A stretch of DNA of 10,903 nucleotides from Anaerolineaceae bacterium (GCA_011682595.1 JAACEH010000097.1:1-10903), one strand, 5' to 3'; positions 1-9,039 are shown, counted from the first letter of the stretch. Notes: a model not told the origin generated them from the letters alone. Translations and numbers: made by a program.

Positions 1-770
1 CCGATCTGCTCGATGGTCCCCTCGACATCACCGATTTTGACCCAGTCGCCCACACAGAACGGGCGGTCGGTGAAGATGACGATCCCGCCGAAGAGGTTGG
101 CCAGGGTGTCCTTGGCGGCCATGGCCAGGGCCAGTCCGCCGATGCCCAGGCCGGCCAGCAGGCTGCTCACCGAGTAGCCCAGGTTCTGAACCACCACCAC
201 GAAGACCAGCACGGCCACGAAGACCTTCAGGCTTTTCTTGATGATCGGCACCAACTGGTCGTCCAGCTTGCTCTCTGTCTTCTCGGCCGCCCCGATCAGG
301 TAAAAGGCCAGCACGTCGACCAGGCGGAAAACGAACCACATGAAATCCATGGCCAGCAGGATCTTCAGCAGGCCGGTGGCGAACTTTCTGAGGTTGGTCG
401 GCTCCACGGGCAGGTGGAACAGGACAATCGCCCCCCACAGGCCAAGCAGGGCCAGGCCCAGGGCGGCCGGCTTGTAGACGGCCTCGGACAGCAGCAGGTC
501 GAACTTGACCCGCGTCTTGCGGGCCGCCGGGAGAACATAATGCTCGAAGATGAACTCGCAAATCTTCTTGGCCGCCAGCCCCAGCAGAATGCAGAGGAAG
601 GCCGCCATGTACTGCCAATACTGAATGCCCAGGAAGGTCCCGCGCAGGAACTCGGGGAACATCTCGGGGTTGATGCCAAAGGGAAACTTATCGACGGCCT
701 CGGCCACCGGCTCTACGGCCTTCCCAGCGGCTGCGCCACCGGCTTGGGCTAGTAGTATAAAAGGATTCAT
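1..770 (-). CDS. MscS-family mechanosensitive ion channel (3' end outside window)
   Basis: This gene runs leftward off the window edge; 256 codons are visible from the ATG at 770. The product is an inner-membrane channel that opens under membrane tension and releases solutes during hypo-osmotic shock. After a short N-terminal stretch (MNPFILLAQAGG, possibly a weak signal segment) there are hydrophobic segments at about residues 52-70, 102-120, 133-160 and 181-213. The last leads into the typical MscS pore helix and the start of the beta domain: GLGIGGLALAMAAKDTLANL (about 207-226), then IFTDRPFCVGDWVKIGDVEG (232-251). The Gly/Ala pattern of that helix and the RPF-GD-V-GDVEGTIEQI block are diagnostic of the family. 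Four predicted helices rather than the three of E. coli MscS suggest a larger family member. The start is supported by GGAGAG at 783-778, seven bases upstream, and by a good promoter further up. The C-terminal vestibule lies outside the window, so the subfamily is unknown. Confidence 0.9.
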   Translation of the reverse strand, partial: MNPFILLAQAGGAAAGKAVEPVAEAVDKFPFGINPEMFPEFLRGTFLGIQYWQYMAAFLCILLGLAAKKICEFIFEHYVLPAARKTRVKFDLLLSEAVYKPAALGLALLGLWGAIVLFHLPVEPTNLRKFATGLLKILLAMDFMWFVFRLVDVLAFYLIGAAEKTESKLDDQLVPIIKKSLKVFVAVLVFVVVVQNLGYSVSSLLAGLGIGGLALAMAAKDTLANLFGGIVIFTDRPFCVGDWVKIGDVEGTIEQI

Positions 771-801
771 GGTCTTTCTCTCCAATCTGACAACCGGCAC
801 C

Positions 802-830
802 CTTATACCTGAACCGTACCACCGGGTCAA
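802..830 (-). promoter_or_regulatory. Sigma-70-type promoter of the MscS-family gene
   Basis: On the minus strand, TTGACC (830-825) is followed by a 17-base spacer and TATAAG (807-802). Each box matches the sigma-70 consensus at five of six positions and the spacing is ideal. Transcription would start near 795, giving a leader of about 25 bases that contains the GGAGAG ribosome site (783-778) before the ATG at 770. This is the best promoter match I found by eye. It lies directly beside the tandem repeats that begin at 835. Confidence 0.75.
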
Positions 831-834
831 CCGC

Positions 835-861
835 CTTGGGTGACTTGGGTGACTTGGGTGG
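835..861. repeat. Three tandem copies of a 9-base CTTGGGTGA/G unit
   Basis: CTTGGGTGA occurs at 835-843 and 844-852, then CTTGGGTGG at 853-861. The array abuts the -35 box of the mscS-like promoter (830-825). Two further copies of CTTGGGTGG lie at 956-964 and 965-973, on the other side of the double hairpin, so the same unit flanks it on both sides. The 17-base string CTTGGGTGGTGGGTGGC is identical at 853-869 and 965-981. Confidence 0.85.
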
Positions 862-869
862 TGGGTGGC

Positions 870-953
870 GGGTGCCACGGTCTGGCCGAAGGTCAGGCCG
901 TGATCACCTCCCGAATGTTCGTCATGGCCTGGCTACGCCAGACCATGGCACCC
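870..953. repeat. Double-hairpin, REP/BIME-like palindromic element
   Basis: Two hairpins lie side by side. Hairpin 1 (876-902) has 12 paired positions, CACGGTCTGGCC with GGTCAGGCCGTG, including two G-T wobbles, around a GAA loop. Hairpin 2 (923-947) pairs CATGGCCTGGC with GCCAGACCATG, with one mismatch, around TAC. All four arms are versions of one motif, CAYGGYCTGRC, in alternating orientation. The outermost arms also pair with each other: GGGTGCCACGGTCTGGC (870-886) against 937-953, 17 bases with one mismatch. This layout of paired palindromes in intergenic DNA resembles bacterial REP/BIME elements. I cannot name a family from the sequence. It could also be a degenerate miniature element or a structured transcript. 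Confidence 0.7.
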
Positions 954-955
954 CA

Positions 956-1007
956 CTTGGGTGGCTTGGGTGGTGGGTGGCAAGAGTGGGTGGCAAGAGT
1001 CCTTGCC
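956..1007. repeat. Right-hand G/T-rich direct repeats and small hairpin
   Basis: Two copies of CTTGGGTGG (956-973) are followed by TGGGTGGCAAGAG repeated exactly twice in tandem (974-986 and 987-999). The last GGCAAG (992-997) can pair with CTTGCC (1002-1007) across a four-base loop. The block ends inside the candidate -35 box of the glycosyltransferase promoter, so repeat changes here could alter that promoter. Short open frames through this region are low-complexity and do not look coding. Confidence 0.75.
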
Positions 1008-1031
1008 CGCCGCAGCGCCAACCGCTAAGAT
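1003..1031 (+). promoter_or_regulatory. Candidate promoter for a leaderless glycosyltransferase mRNA
   Basis: TTGCCC (1003-1008) and TAAGAT (1026-1031) are separated by exactly 17 bases. Each box matches the sigma-70 consensus at four of six positions, so the match is moderate. Transcription would begin near 1038, about three bases before the ATG at 1041. That agrees with the lack of any Shine-Dalgarno sequence in front of that gene. Confidence 0.4.
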
Positions 1032-1040
1032 GACCGGCCT

Positions 1041-2156
1041 ATGCGAGAGCTACGGGTCGCACTGATCATCGACTGTCTGGACAGCGGCGGCGCGGGCAAA
1101 CAGCTCGCCCTGCTGGCCCGCGGTCTGGACCGCAAGCAGTTCAACGTGACCGTCTATGCCCTGGCCCGGGGCGGGCGCCTGGCCGACCGTTTGCGCGGCG
1201 ACGGCATCACCGTCAACCTGCTGCAACAGACCTACCACCACGACTTCCGCGTGGTTCACCGGCTGAAGGAGCTTCTGGCCCGCAACTACACCGACCTGGC
1301 CTGCACGTGGCTCTTGCCGGCCAACACGATCGGGCGGATTGCCGCCCTGTGGGCTCACCTGCCGATTGTCGTGGCCACCGAGCAGGACATCGTGCTGCGG
1401 CCGGGGTCGTGGCATTGGCTGGACCGCTTTCTGGCCCGCCGCAGCGAGGCCATCATCGCCAACAGCGAAGCCGTGCGACTGTTTGGCCGCAAGCACAACT
1501 GGCCGCCGGACAAGGTCCGCCTGATCAACCCCGGCATCGAGCCCCACGAAACCGGCCCGGGCGCCGCGGCCGGCGAACCCCTGCCGGAGGTGCCGCCGGG
1601 ATGGCGACTGGCGGTCACGGCCTGTCGGCTGACCCGCGAGATGGGGCTGCTGCACCTGATCTGGGCGCTGAGCATTCTGCGTTACGCCGAAGAAAACTTT
1701 CACCTGTGGATCGTCGGCCAAGGACCTGAAAAAAGCCGCCTGGCCTGCGAGGCCGAACGGCTGGACGTCGCCTCGAGAGTCCACTTACTTGGCCGCCGCG
1801 ACGATGTACCGGCCATCCTGTCCAGGGCCGACCTGTTCGTCCTGCCCCGCCGGTGCGACGGCATGAGCATCGCCGCCCTGGAGGCCATGGCCGCCGGCGT
1901 GCCGGTCGTCGTGGGGGACGTCGCGGGACTGAGAGAGCTGGTCGACAACGGCCGCTGCGGGCGGCTCGTCGAGCCCGGCTACCCCAAGGGAATCGCCGCG
2001 GGCATCTACCAGACGATCGCCCACCCGGGGGACACCCGGCGAATGGTTCGCGACGGTCTGGCCTGGGTTCGCGAGCAGTACGGCGCCGAGCGTTTCGTCA
2101 AGGCGCACGAACGTCTGTTCGTCGAACTGGCCGAACGGAAAGGCCTCGATTCGTAG
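1041..2156 (+). CDS. Glycosyltransferase, GT-B fold, GT4-like
   Basis: The 371-residue product is a cytoplasmic or membrane-associated sugar transferase of the kind that builds surface polysaccharide or glycolipid. The N-terminal acceptor domain has the IDCLDSGGAGKQLALLARGL block (10-29), matching the GGAE-type loop of GT4 enzymes. The C-terminal donor domain begins near residue 188 and contains IVGQGPEKSRL (224-234), ADLFVLP (263-269) and ALEAMAAGVPVVVGDVAGLREL (279-300, family signature). Two usual donor-site residues differ. The EX7E motif reads D273-x7-E281, and the lysine expected in the R-x4-K block is Met (RLTREMG, 196-202). Length is normal for the family. The ATG at 1041 has no Shine-Dalgarno site; a promoter ending ten bases upstream suggests a leaderless transcript. 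Two TAG stops lie in tandem (2154-2159). It converges on nadE 66 bases away. Sugar donor and acceptor cannot be read from sequence. Confidence 0.9.
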   Translation: MRELRVALIIDCLDSGGAGKQLALLARGLDRKQFNVTVYALARGGRLADRLRGDGITVNLLQQTYHHDFRVVHRLKELLARNYTDLACTWLLPANTIGRIAALWAHLPIVVATEQDIVLRPGSWHWLDRFLARRSEAIIANSEAVRLFGRKHNWPPDKVRLINPGIEPHETGPGAAAGEPLPEVPPGWRLAVTACRLTREMGLLHLIWALSILRYAEENFHLWIVGQGPEKSRLACEAERLDVASRVHLLGRRDDVPAILSRADLFVLPRRCDGMSIAALEAMAAGVPVVVGDVAGLRELVDNGRCGRLVEPGYPKGIAAGIYQTIAHPGDTRRMVRDGLAWVREQYGAERFVKAHERLFVELAERKGLDS

Positions 2157-2222
2157 TAGGGCCACGGCGCGGACCTGGCCGAGCGAACGTCAATCACCGC
2201 GTGCGGGCAAGCCTGCGAGGGA

Positions 2223-3884
2223 TCAGGTCGACGGTCTGAATCGTTGGGCGATGGGCATGCGGCGGCCCATTCCGAAGGCCCGGCCGGTGACCTTCAGGAC
2301 CGGGGCGGCCTGGCGGCGCTTGTACTCGGCGAGGTCGATCAGGCGGACCATGCGGCGGGCCGTCTCGGCGTCGATGCCCGAAGCGATCAGCTTCTCCAGC
2401 GGCACTTGATCCTCCACGTACAACTGGACGATGCGGTCGAGCACCTCGTAGGGCGGCAGGGTGTCCTGGTCGGTCTGGTCGGGTTTCAGTTCGGCCGAGG
2501 GGGGCTTGGTCAGAACGGATGCGGGAATGATCTCGCGGTCGCGGTTGATGTAACGGGCCAGCTCGTAGACCATCAGCTTCGGCACGTCGCCGATGGGGGC
2601 CAGCCCGCCGCACATGTCGCCGTAGAGCGTGCAATAGCCGGCGGCCAGCTCGCTCTTGTTGCCCGTGGCCAGAAGCAGCCAGCCGAACTTGTTGCTCAGG
2701 GCCATCAGCATCGCCCCGCGAATGCGGGCCTGCACGTTCTCCTCTGTCGTGTCGGGCGCGAGGCCCGAGAACACCTCGGCCAGCGTCTGCTCGAAAGCGG
2801 TGTGAATCCGGTCGATGGAAATCGTCTCCAGGTGCAGGCCGAGGTTCCCGGCCAGCAGCCGGGCGTCGACCAGCGACTCGGGCGAACTGTACCGCGAGGG
2901 CATGGCCACGGCCGTCACGTGGCCGGGCCCCAGGGCCGCAGCGGCCAGGCAGACCACCACCGCCGAGTCGATGCCGCCCGACAGGCCCAGCACCGCCTCG
3001 GAGAACCCGCACTTGCGAAAGTAGTCGCCCAGGCCCAACACCAGGGCATCGTGCAGTGAGGCTGCGCCGCCGGCGGGCTCGTACAACTCCGCAGCCGTCG
3101 GCCCTGCGGCCCGCCCTTTGGCCGGCAGGTCAAGCACGGCCATGTCCTCCTCGAAGTCCTTGCACTGGGCCAGCAGGCGGCCGTCGGAAGCCAGGGCCAG
3201 CGAGGCCCCGTCGAAGATCAACTCGTCGTTGCCGCCGACCTGGTTGCAGTAGAGTACGGGCAACTTGTGGGTCGTGGCCTGGGTTCGCAGCAATCGCAGG
3301 CGGTCCTGGTGCTTGCCGAGCACGAAGGGCGAGGCCGAGATGTTGACTATCACATCGCACGACGCCCGGGCCAATTCCCTGATCGGGTCCCGGCAATAAA
3401 GGTTCCGCAGGTCGGGATCGTCGGTGTTCCAGATGTCCTCGCAGATGCTCAGTCCCAGCCGCAGACCGTCAACTTCAACCACCACCGCCGCCGGCCCCGG
3501 CTCGAAGTAGCGGGCCTCGTCGAAGACGTCGTAGGTCGGCAGCAGCGTCTTGAACTTCCGCTGGACAACCCGTCCGCCGTCGAGCAGGGCCAGGGCATTG
3601 TAGAGCGGGCGGCCGACCGGGGCGAGGTTACGATCAACGTAGCCGACCAGGGCGGCGATGCCCTCGGCCTGGCAGGCCAGCGACTCCAGGGCGGCCAGGT
3701 TGGCCTCGACCAGTCCGCCCTTCAGGAGCAGGTCGCGCGGCGGATAGCCCAGCAGGGCCAGCTCGGGAAAGACGACCACCCGGGCCCCCTGCTCCCGGGC
3801 CCGGGCCATGTGCCGCCGAATGATCCCGGCGTTGCCCTCGATGTCGCCCACCGTCGGATTAATCTGTGCCAGTGCGATTTTCAT
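2223..3884 (-). CDS. nadE: Glutamine-dependent NAD+ synthetase
   Basis: The 553-residue cytoplasmic enzyme makes NAD+ from nicotinate adenine dinucleotide, ATP and glutamine, the last step of NAD biosynthesis. The N-terminal nitrilase-fold glutaminase domain (about 1-270) carries the Glu-Lys-Cys triad: E41 in VFPELALLGYPPRDLL, K112 in KFKTLLPTYDVFDEARYF, and C148 in LSICEDIW. Ammonia then passes to the C-terminal synthetase domain (about 275-545), which has the ATP-pyrophosphatase loop LGLSGGIDSAVV (299-310) and LLATGNKSELAAGYCTLYGD (404-423). Length is normal for the fused, glutamine-using form. The start is set by the conserved MKIALAQINPTVGDIEGN opening. The region just upstream (AGGGCAGGGCAGCC) gives only a weak ribosome site. 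It is divergent from gyrA and has its own candidate promoter about 64 bases upstream. No other NAD gene is adjacent. Confidence 0.97.
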   Translation of the reverse strand: MKIALAQINPTVGDIEGNAGIIRRHMARAREQGARVVVFPELALLGYPPRDLLLKGGLVEANLAALESLACQAEGIAALVGYVDRNLAPVGRPLYNALALLDGGRVVQRKFKTLLPTYDVFDEARYFEPGPAAVVVEVDGLRLGLSICEDIWNTDDPDLRNLYCRDPIRELARASCDVIVNISASPFVLGKHQDRLRLLRTQATTHKLPVLYCNQVGGNDELIFDGASLALASDGRLLAQCKDFEEDMAVLDLPAKGRAAGPTAAELYEPAGGAASLHDALVLGLGDYFRKCGFSEAVLGLSGGIDSAVVVCLAAAALGPGHVTAVAMPSRYSSPESLVDARLLAGNLGLHLETISIDRIHTAFEQTLAEVFSGLAPDTTEENVQARIRGAMLMALSNKFGWLLLATGNKSELAAGYCTLYGDMCGGLAPIGDVPKLMVYELARYINRDREIIPASVLTKPPSAELKPDQTDQDTLPPYEVLDRIVQLYVEDQVPLEKLIASGIDAETARRMVRLIDLAEYKRRQAAPVLKVTGRAFGMGRRMPIAQRFRPST

Positions 3885-3947
3885 GGCTGCCCTGCCCTGG
3901 GGACTGCACTCGTGCTTACTGGAAGCCGAAGGACTCCCAAGGGGGCG

Positions 3948-3976
3948 ATTCTATGCCCCCTTAGCGGTTGAATCAA
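3948..3976 (-). promoter_or_regulatory. Candidate nadE promoter with an inverted repeat around the -10 box
   Basis: On the minus strand TTGATT (3976-3971) and TAGAAT (3953-3948) are 17 bases apart. The -10 box matches consensus at five of six positions and the -35 box at four of six. Predicted transcription starts near 3941, leaving a leader of about 57 bases before the ATG at 3884. The -10 box sits inside the eight-base loop of a perfect six-base inverted repeat, GGGGGC (3941-3946) and GCCCCC (3955-3960). This could be an operator or a structure in the first transcribed bases. Confidence 0.5.
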
Positions 3977-4008
3977 TCATGAAATGGTCACCGCTCTCGG
4001 GGGCGGGG

Positions 4009-4060
4009 GGGGGCTTGCTCCACCGGATTCTCGCCAACAAGCCCCCGACATCGCCGGGGG
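4009..4060 (+). promoter_or_regulatory. Overlapping, mutually exclusive hairpins upstream of gyrA
   Basis: GGGGGCTTG (4009-4017) pairs perfectly with CAAGCCCCC (4038-4046), nine base pairs with a 20-base loop. The right arm overlaps CCCCCG (4042-4047), which can instead pair with CGGGGG (4055-4060) around a seven-base loop. The two stems share bases 4042-4046 and cannot both form, as in attenuators. No T-run follows on the plus strand, so a simple intrinsic terminator is not supported. A promoter upstream of this point in the gyrA direction was not identified, so transcription of the element is unproven. Confidence 0.4.
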
Positions 4061-4186
4061 ATAACAATCACCAACACTCCAACGGCATTTCCCCACCGGA
4101 AGAAGCGGGTGAAAAGAAACACCTTTCGGCCTCCGAAAAGCGTTGAAAATCGGGTCTTGTTCTGGTAGGTTGGAGTGGTTTGTTGG

Positions 4187-4205
4187 AGGCGGTGTCAATC
4201 CGCCT
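4187..4205 (+). promoter_or_regulatory. Short inverted repeat in the gyrA upstream region
   Basis: AGGCGG (4187-4192) and CCGCCT (4200-4205) form a perfect six-base inverted repeat around TGTCAAT. It lies immediately before the A/T-rich TGCGATAAATAAAG (4211-4224), the most promoter-like stretch in front of gyrA. It might be an operator or part of the leader; nothing in the sequence decides which. Confidence 0.3.
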
Positions 4206-4330
4206 GAAAGTGCGATAAATAAAGGATTCTGAGCCGATCGCGACCCACGGTCGTCCTGCTGTTTCAGCCTGCCGCCCAGGGCCCGGACGCCGGAAGAACC
4301 GCTCTCGGTCGCAAGCGGATAACCTGATCG

Positions 4331-4339
4331 AAGGAAAGG
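4331..4339 (+). promoter_or_regulatory. Ribosome binding site supporting the TTG start of gyrA
   Basis: AAGGAAAGG is purine-rich and ends 11 bases before the TTG at 4351. No ATG or GTG in the gyrA frame lies between the in-frame stretch upstream and the conserved EEELKESYLTYAMSVIVSRA block, so TTG at 4351 is the best available start. Confidence 0.55.
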
Positions 4340-4350
4340 CGAGCACGCTC

Positions 4351-6828
<2,478 letters not shown>

Positions 6829-7011
6829 CAAGCTCCAGGCCGTGGCCCGGGTGGCCCCCGAGAGCGACGCCGAAGAGACGGAGCAGCCCCCCGGGCAGGC
6901 CGAGAGCAAGGAGTCTGCGGAGCCGGCCAAGACAGCGAAGAAGAAGGGGAATAAGTAAGCGAAAACGTCCGGCGGGAGAGGGAATCTGACAGCGGCAAAT
7001 CGGCTTTCACT

Positions 7012-7611
7012 ATGACCGAGCCAGACGACAGGACGGACGAGCAGTTGATGCACGCCTGCGCCGCCGGCGAGTTGGCCGCTTTCGAGGCCTTGCTCACCCG
7101 CTATGAGCGGCGCATCCTCAGCTATGCCTACCGTTACCTACGCAGCTGGGACTCGGCCCGGGACATCTATCAGCAGACCTTTCTGAACCTCTTCCAGAAG
7201 CGCGCGCAGTACCGCGAGACGGCGAAGTTCTCCACCTACGTCTACTGCATCGCCCACAACCTCTGTCAGAACGAGTTGCGGCGAGCCGAACGGCGGCGGA
7301 CGACCAGCCTGGACCGGGCGGTCGCCCGGGGCGACCATGAGGCCTCGGCCACCCAGTGGCTGAGTGACGAGGGCGGCGAGCCGGTCGAGCCACTGTCACG
7401 GGAAGAGGAAGATCGCCTGCTGCACGAGGCGATCTACCGGCTGGACCCGATTTACCGGGAGGTGATTTCGCTTCGGATGTTCGAAGGCCTGCCCTTCAAG
7501 GAGGTCGCGGATATCGCCGGCGTCGGCCAGAGCACCGTCAAGAGCCGCATGCGCTACGCTCTGGCCTATCTGGACAAAGCCCTCCGCGACACACTCGGAC
7601 CGCAAGATTGA
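7012..7611 (+). CDS. ECF-type RNA polymerase sigma factor
   Basis: The 199-residue product has the two-domain layout of extracytoplasmic-function sigma factors, which direct RNA polymerase to a small regulon. Sigma region 2 spans about 23-92, with AFEALLTRYERRILSYAYRY, SARDIYQQTFLNLF (48-61) and the promoter-melting part FSTYVYCIAHNLCQNELRR (73-91). Region 4 spans about 135-188, with LDPIYREVISLRMFEGLPF and the helix-turn-helix FKEVADIAGVGQSTVKSRMR (162-181). A linker of about 45 residues joins them, and there is no region 1 or 3. The ATG at 7012 has no close Shine-Dalgarno site; no alternative in-frame start was found just upstream. It lies 53 bases after the restored gyrA stop in the same direction, so co-transcription is possible. 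No anti-sigma gene follows; after 94 bases comes the convergent transporter gene. The signal and regulon are unknown. Confidence 0.93.
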   Translation: MTEPDDRTDEQLMHACAAGELAAFEALLTRYERRILSYAYRYLRSWDSARDIYQQTFLNLFQKRAQYRETAKFSTYVYCIAHNLCQNELRRAERRRTTSLDRAVARGDHEASATQWLSDEGGEPVEPLSREEEDRLLHEAIYRLDPIYREVISLRMFEGLPFKEVADIAGVGQSTVKSRMRYALAYLDKALRDTLGPQD

Positions 7612-7705
7612 ACGAGGAGTTTTTTACAAGCAGCAAACTGGACGCCCAGCGGGTGGCCGGGTTGAGCCTGGGTCACAGTGATATGTGCCCGCCCGGGCGA
7701 ATTCC

Positions 7706-9028
7706 TCAGGTCAGCGCAGGTTCGGTCTTCCTGCCCGAGGTGACGCTCAACAGGACAATCAGCAGGGCGGCGGCCAGGCCGGCCAGAGCGGCGCCGACGC
7801 TGAAAGCCACCTGCGGCCCCAGACCGGGACGCAGGTCGTTGAAGTATTTCCAGAGCACGCCGAACAGCAGGCTGGCCGGAAGGGCGGCAACGCCGACCGC
7901 CCCGTGGTAGATGCCATAGGCCGTGCCGCGGAACCGGCTGGGCACGAAGTCGGCCACCAGGGCCTTCTCGACCCCCTCGGTCATACCGTAATAGAACCCG
8001 TAAGCGGCCACCAGCGCCCAGACGTGCCACGCGGCGCCGGCCCGGGCCAGGCCGAGATAGACCAGAGCGTAAACCAGCCAGCCGGCTATGATGATGGGCC
8101 GCCGTCCGACGCGGTCCGAGAGAATGCCGCCCGGGATGCTGAAAACAATCTTCGAGACGTGCAGGAGCACCCATAGGCCCATGATCTGAAGGATGCCGAA
8201 CTCGGGGAAACGGGTCTTGGCGTAGTAGAGCAGAAATAAGTCGCTGCTGTTGCCCAGAGCAAACAAGGTGACGACGGACACGAAAAGGTAGAACCGCCCG
8301 GGCAGCCGGGCCCGCGGAGGATGGCCCGCGCCAGCCGAGGGCGGGTCGGCCTGCGGCTTGATCTCGCGAACCTTGAAGACCAGCGCCACCATGGCCACCA
8401 GGCCCGGGACTAAGGCGATGGCAAACAGCCACCGCAAGGCGTGCATCTCCTTGGTGGTGGCTACCTCCTCGTGGCCGGTCCACAGCAGATTGCCCAGAAA
8501 TGCAAAGAGGACCAGCACGGCCAGGACCGCCCCGATGATGGCCCCGGCGTGGTCCATGACGCGGTGAAAGCTGAAGGCCAGTCCGCGATACTCAAGTCCC
8601 ACGGAATCGCTGATCAGGGCATCGCGCGGACTCGTCCGTACGCCCTTACCGACCCGGTCACCGAACTTCAGGGCGATAACCTGCCAGCCGGCCCCGGCCA
8701 GGCCCATCAGCGGCCGGCAGACCGTCGACAGGCCGTAACCAACGATGACCAGCGCTTTGCGTTTGCCGAGGCGGTCGCTGATACGGCCCGAGAAGATTTT
8801 CAGCACACTGGCCACCGTTTCGGTGATGCCTGCCATGAGCCCGACATAAACCGCCGCCAGACCGACCGGCACGAGACCGCTGATGAAGATCGGCAACAGC
8901 GGGTTGATCATCTCGCTGGACGCGTCGGTAAACAGGCTGACCAGCCCCATGGCCAGGACGTTGCCGCGCACGGCGTCGCGCCAGGATCTTTTCCCGGAAG
9001 GATCAGCAAGAGACGATTGCTCGGTCAT
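7706..9028 (-). CDS. MFS transporter
   Basis: The product (440 residues from the ATG at 9028) is a multi-pass inner-membrane carrier of the major facilitator superfamily, with about 11-12 hydrophobic segments. The loop 2-3 motif A appears as GRISDRLGKRK (81-91), and its second-half counterpart as GGILSDRVGRRP (300-311). DRVGKGVRTSPRDALISDS (124-142) and FHRVMDHAGAIIG (154-166) mark a subgroup often annotated only as MFS transporter. Charged residues in the first helix region (FTDASSEM, 33-40) are typical of it. A hydrophilic loop at about 221-245 separates the halves. The upstream asnB gene ends at 9038. A GTG at 9037 directly after its stop would add three residues, but AGGTGA (9039-9034), five bases before the ATG, favours the ATG. 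The pair is probably one transcript with coupled translation. Substrate is unknown; export of a small molecule is a guess from family resemblance. Confidence 0.9.
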   Translation of the reverse strand: MTEQSSLADPSGKRSWRDAVRGNVLAMGLVSLFTDASSEMINPLLPIFISGLVPVGLAAVYVGLMAGITETVASVLKIFSGRISDRLGKRKALVIVGYGLSTVCRPLMGLAGAGWQVIALKFGDRVGKGVRTSPRDALISDSVGLEYRGLAFSFHRVMDHAGAIIGAVLAVLVLFAFLGNLLWTGHEEVATTKEMHALRWLFAIALVPGLVAMVALVFKVREIKPQADPPSAGAGHPPRARLPGRFYLFVSVVTLFALGNSSDLFLLYYAKTRFPEFGILQIMGLWVLLHVSKIVFSIPGGILSDRVGRRPIIIAGWLVYALVYLGLARAGAAWHVWALVAAYGFYYGMTEGVEKALVADFVPSRFRGTAYGIYHGAVGVAALPASLLFGVLWKYFNDLRPGLGPQVAFSVGAALAGLAAALLIVLLSVTSGRKTEPALT

Positions 9029-9033
9029 GTTGG

Positions 9034-9039
9034 TCACCT
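9034..9039 (-). promoter_or_regulatory. Ribosome binding site overlapping the asnB stop
   Basis: AGGTGA on the minus strand begins inside the TAG stop codon of asnB (9040-9038) and ends five bases before the ATG at 9028. It matches the AGGTGA end of the anti-Shine-Dalgarno complement, and it decides between the GTG at 9037 and the ATG at 9028 in favour of the ATG. Overlap with the stop codon implies translational coupling of the two genes. Confidence 0.6.

Larger units (their letters stand above)
3885..4350. other. Divergent nadE-gyrA intergenic region
   Basis: These 466 bases separate the start codons of nadE (minus) and gyrA (plus). They hold the nadE promoter, a G tract (five G, C, nine G at 3999-4013), overlapping hairpins at 4009-4060 and a small hairpin at 4187-4205. 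I found no convincing gyrA promoter. Weak candidates are TTGAAA (4143-4148) with TAGGTT (4166-4171) at 17 bases, and an extended -10-like TGCGATAAA (4211-4219) without a good -35 box. The open frames through the region have no recognisable protein content. Confidence 0.7.

Noticed and set aside
836..1033. Two short plus-strand open frames across the repeat region
   Set aside because: They translate the G/T-rich repeats into Trp/Gly/Val-rich low-complexity peptides, have no ribosome site and overlap the hairpins.
2157..2222. Terminator or small gene between the converging glycosyltransferase and nadE genes
   Set aside because: No stable stem followed by T residues and no plausible reading frame were found in these 66 bases.
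7612..7705. Possible terminator between the converging sigma-factor and transporter genes
   Set aside because: There is a ten-base palindrome CGCCCGGGCG (7690-7699) and an imperfect stem (7641-7649 with 7668-7674), but neither is followed by a T-run in either direction.
7608..7910. A 100-codon open frame starting at a TTG that overlaps the sigma-factor stop, as a coupled anti-sigma gene might
   Set aside because: Only the first 33 or so codons lie outside the transporter gene. They show no zinc-finger or membrane anti-sigma feature, and the rest is antisense to the transporter. A decayed remnant cannot be excluded.
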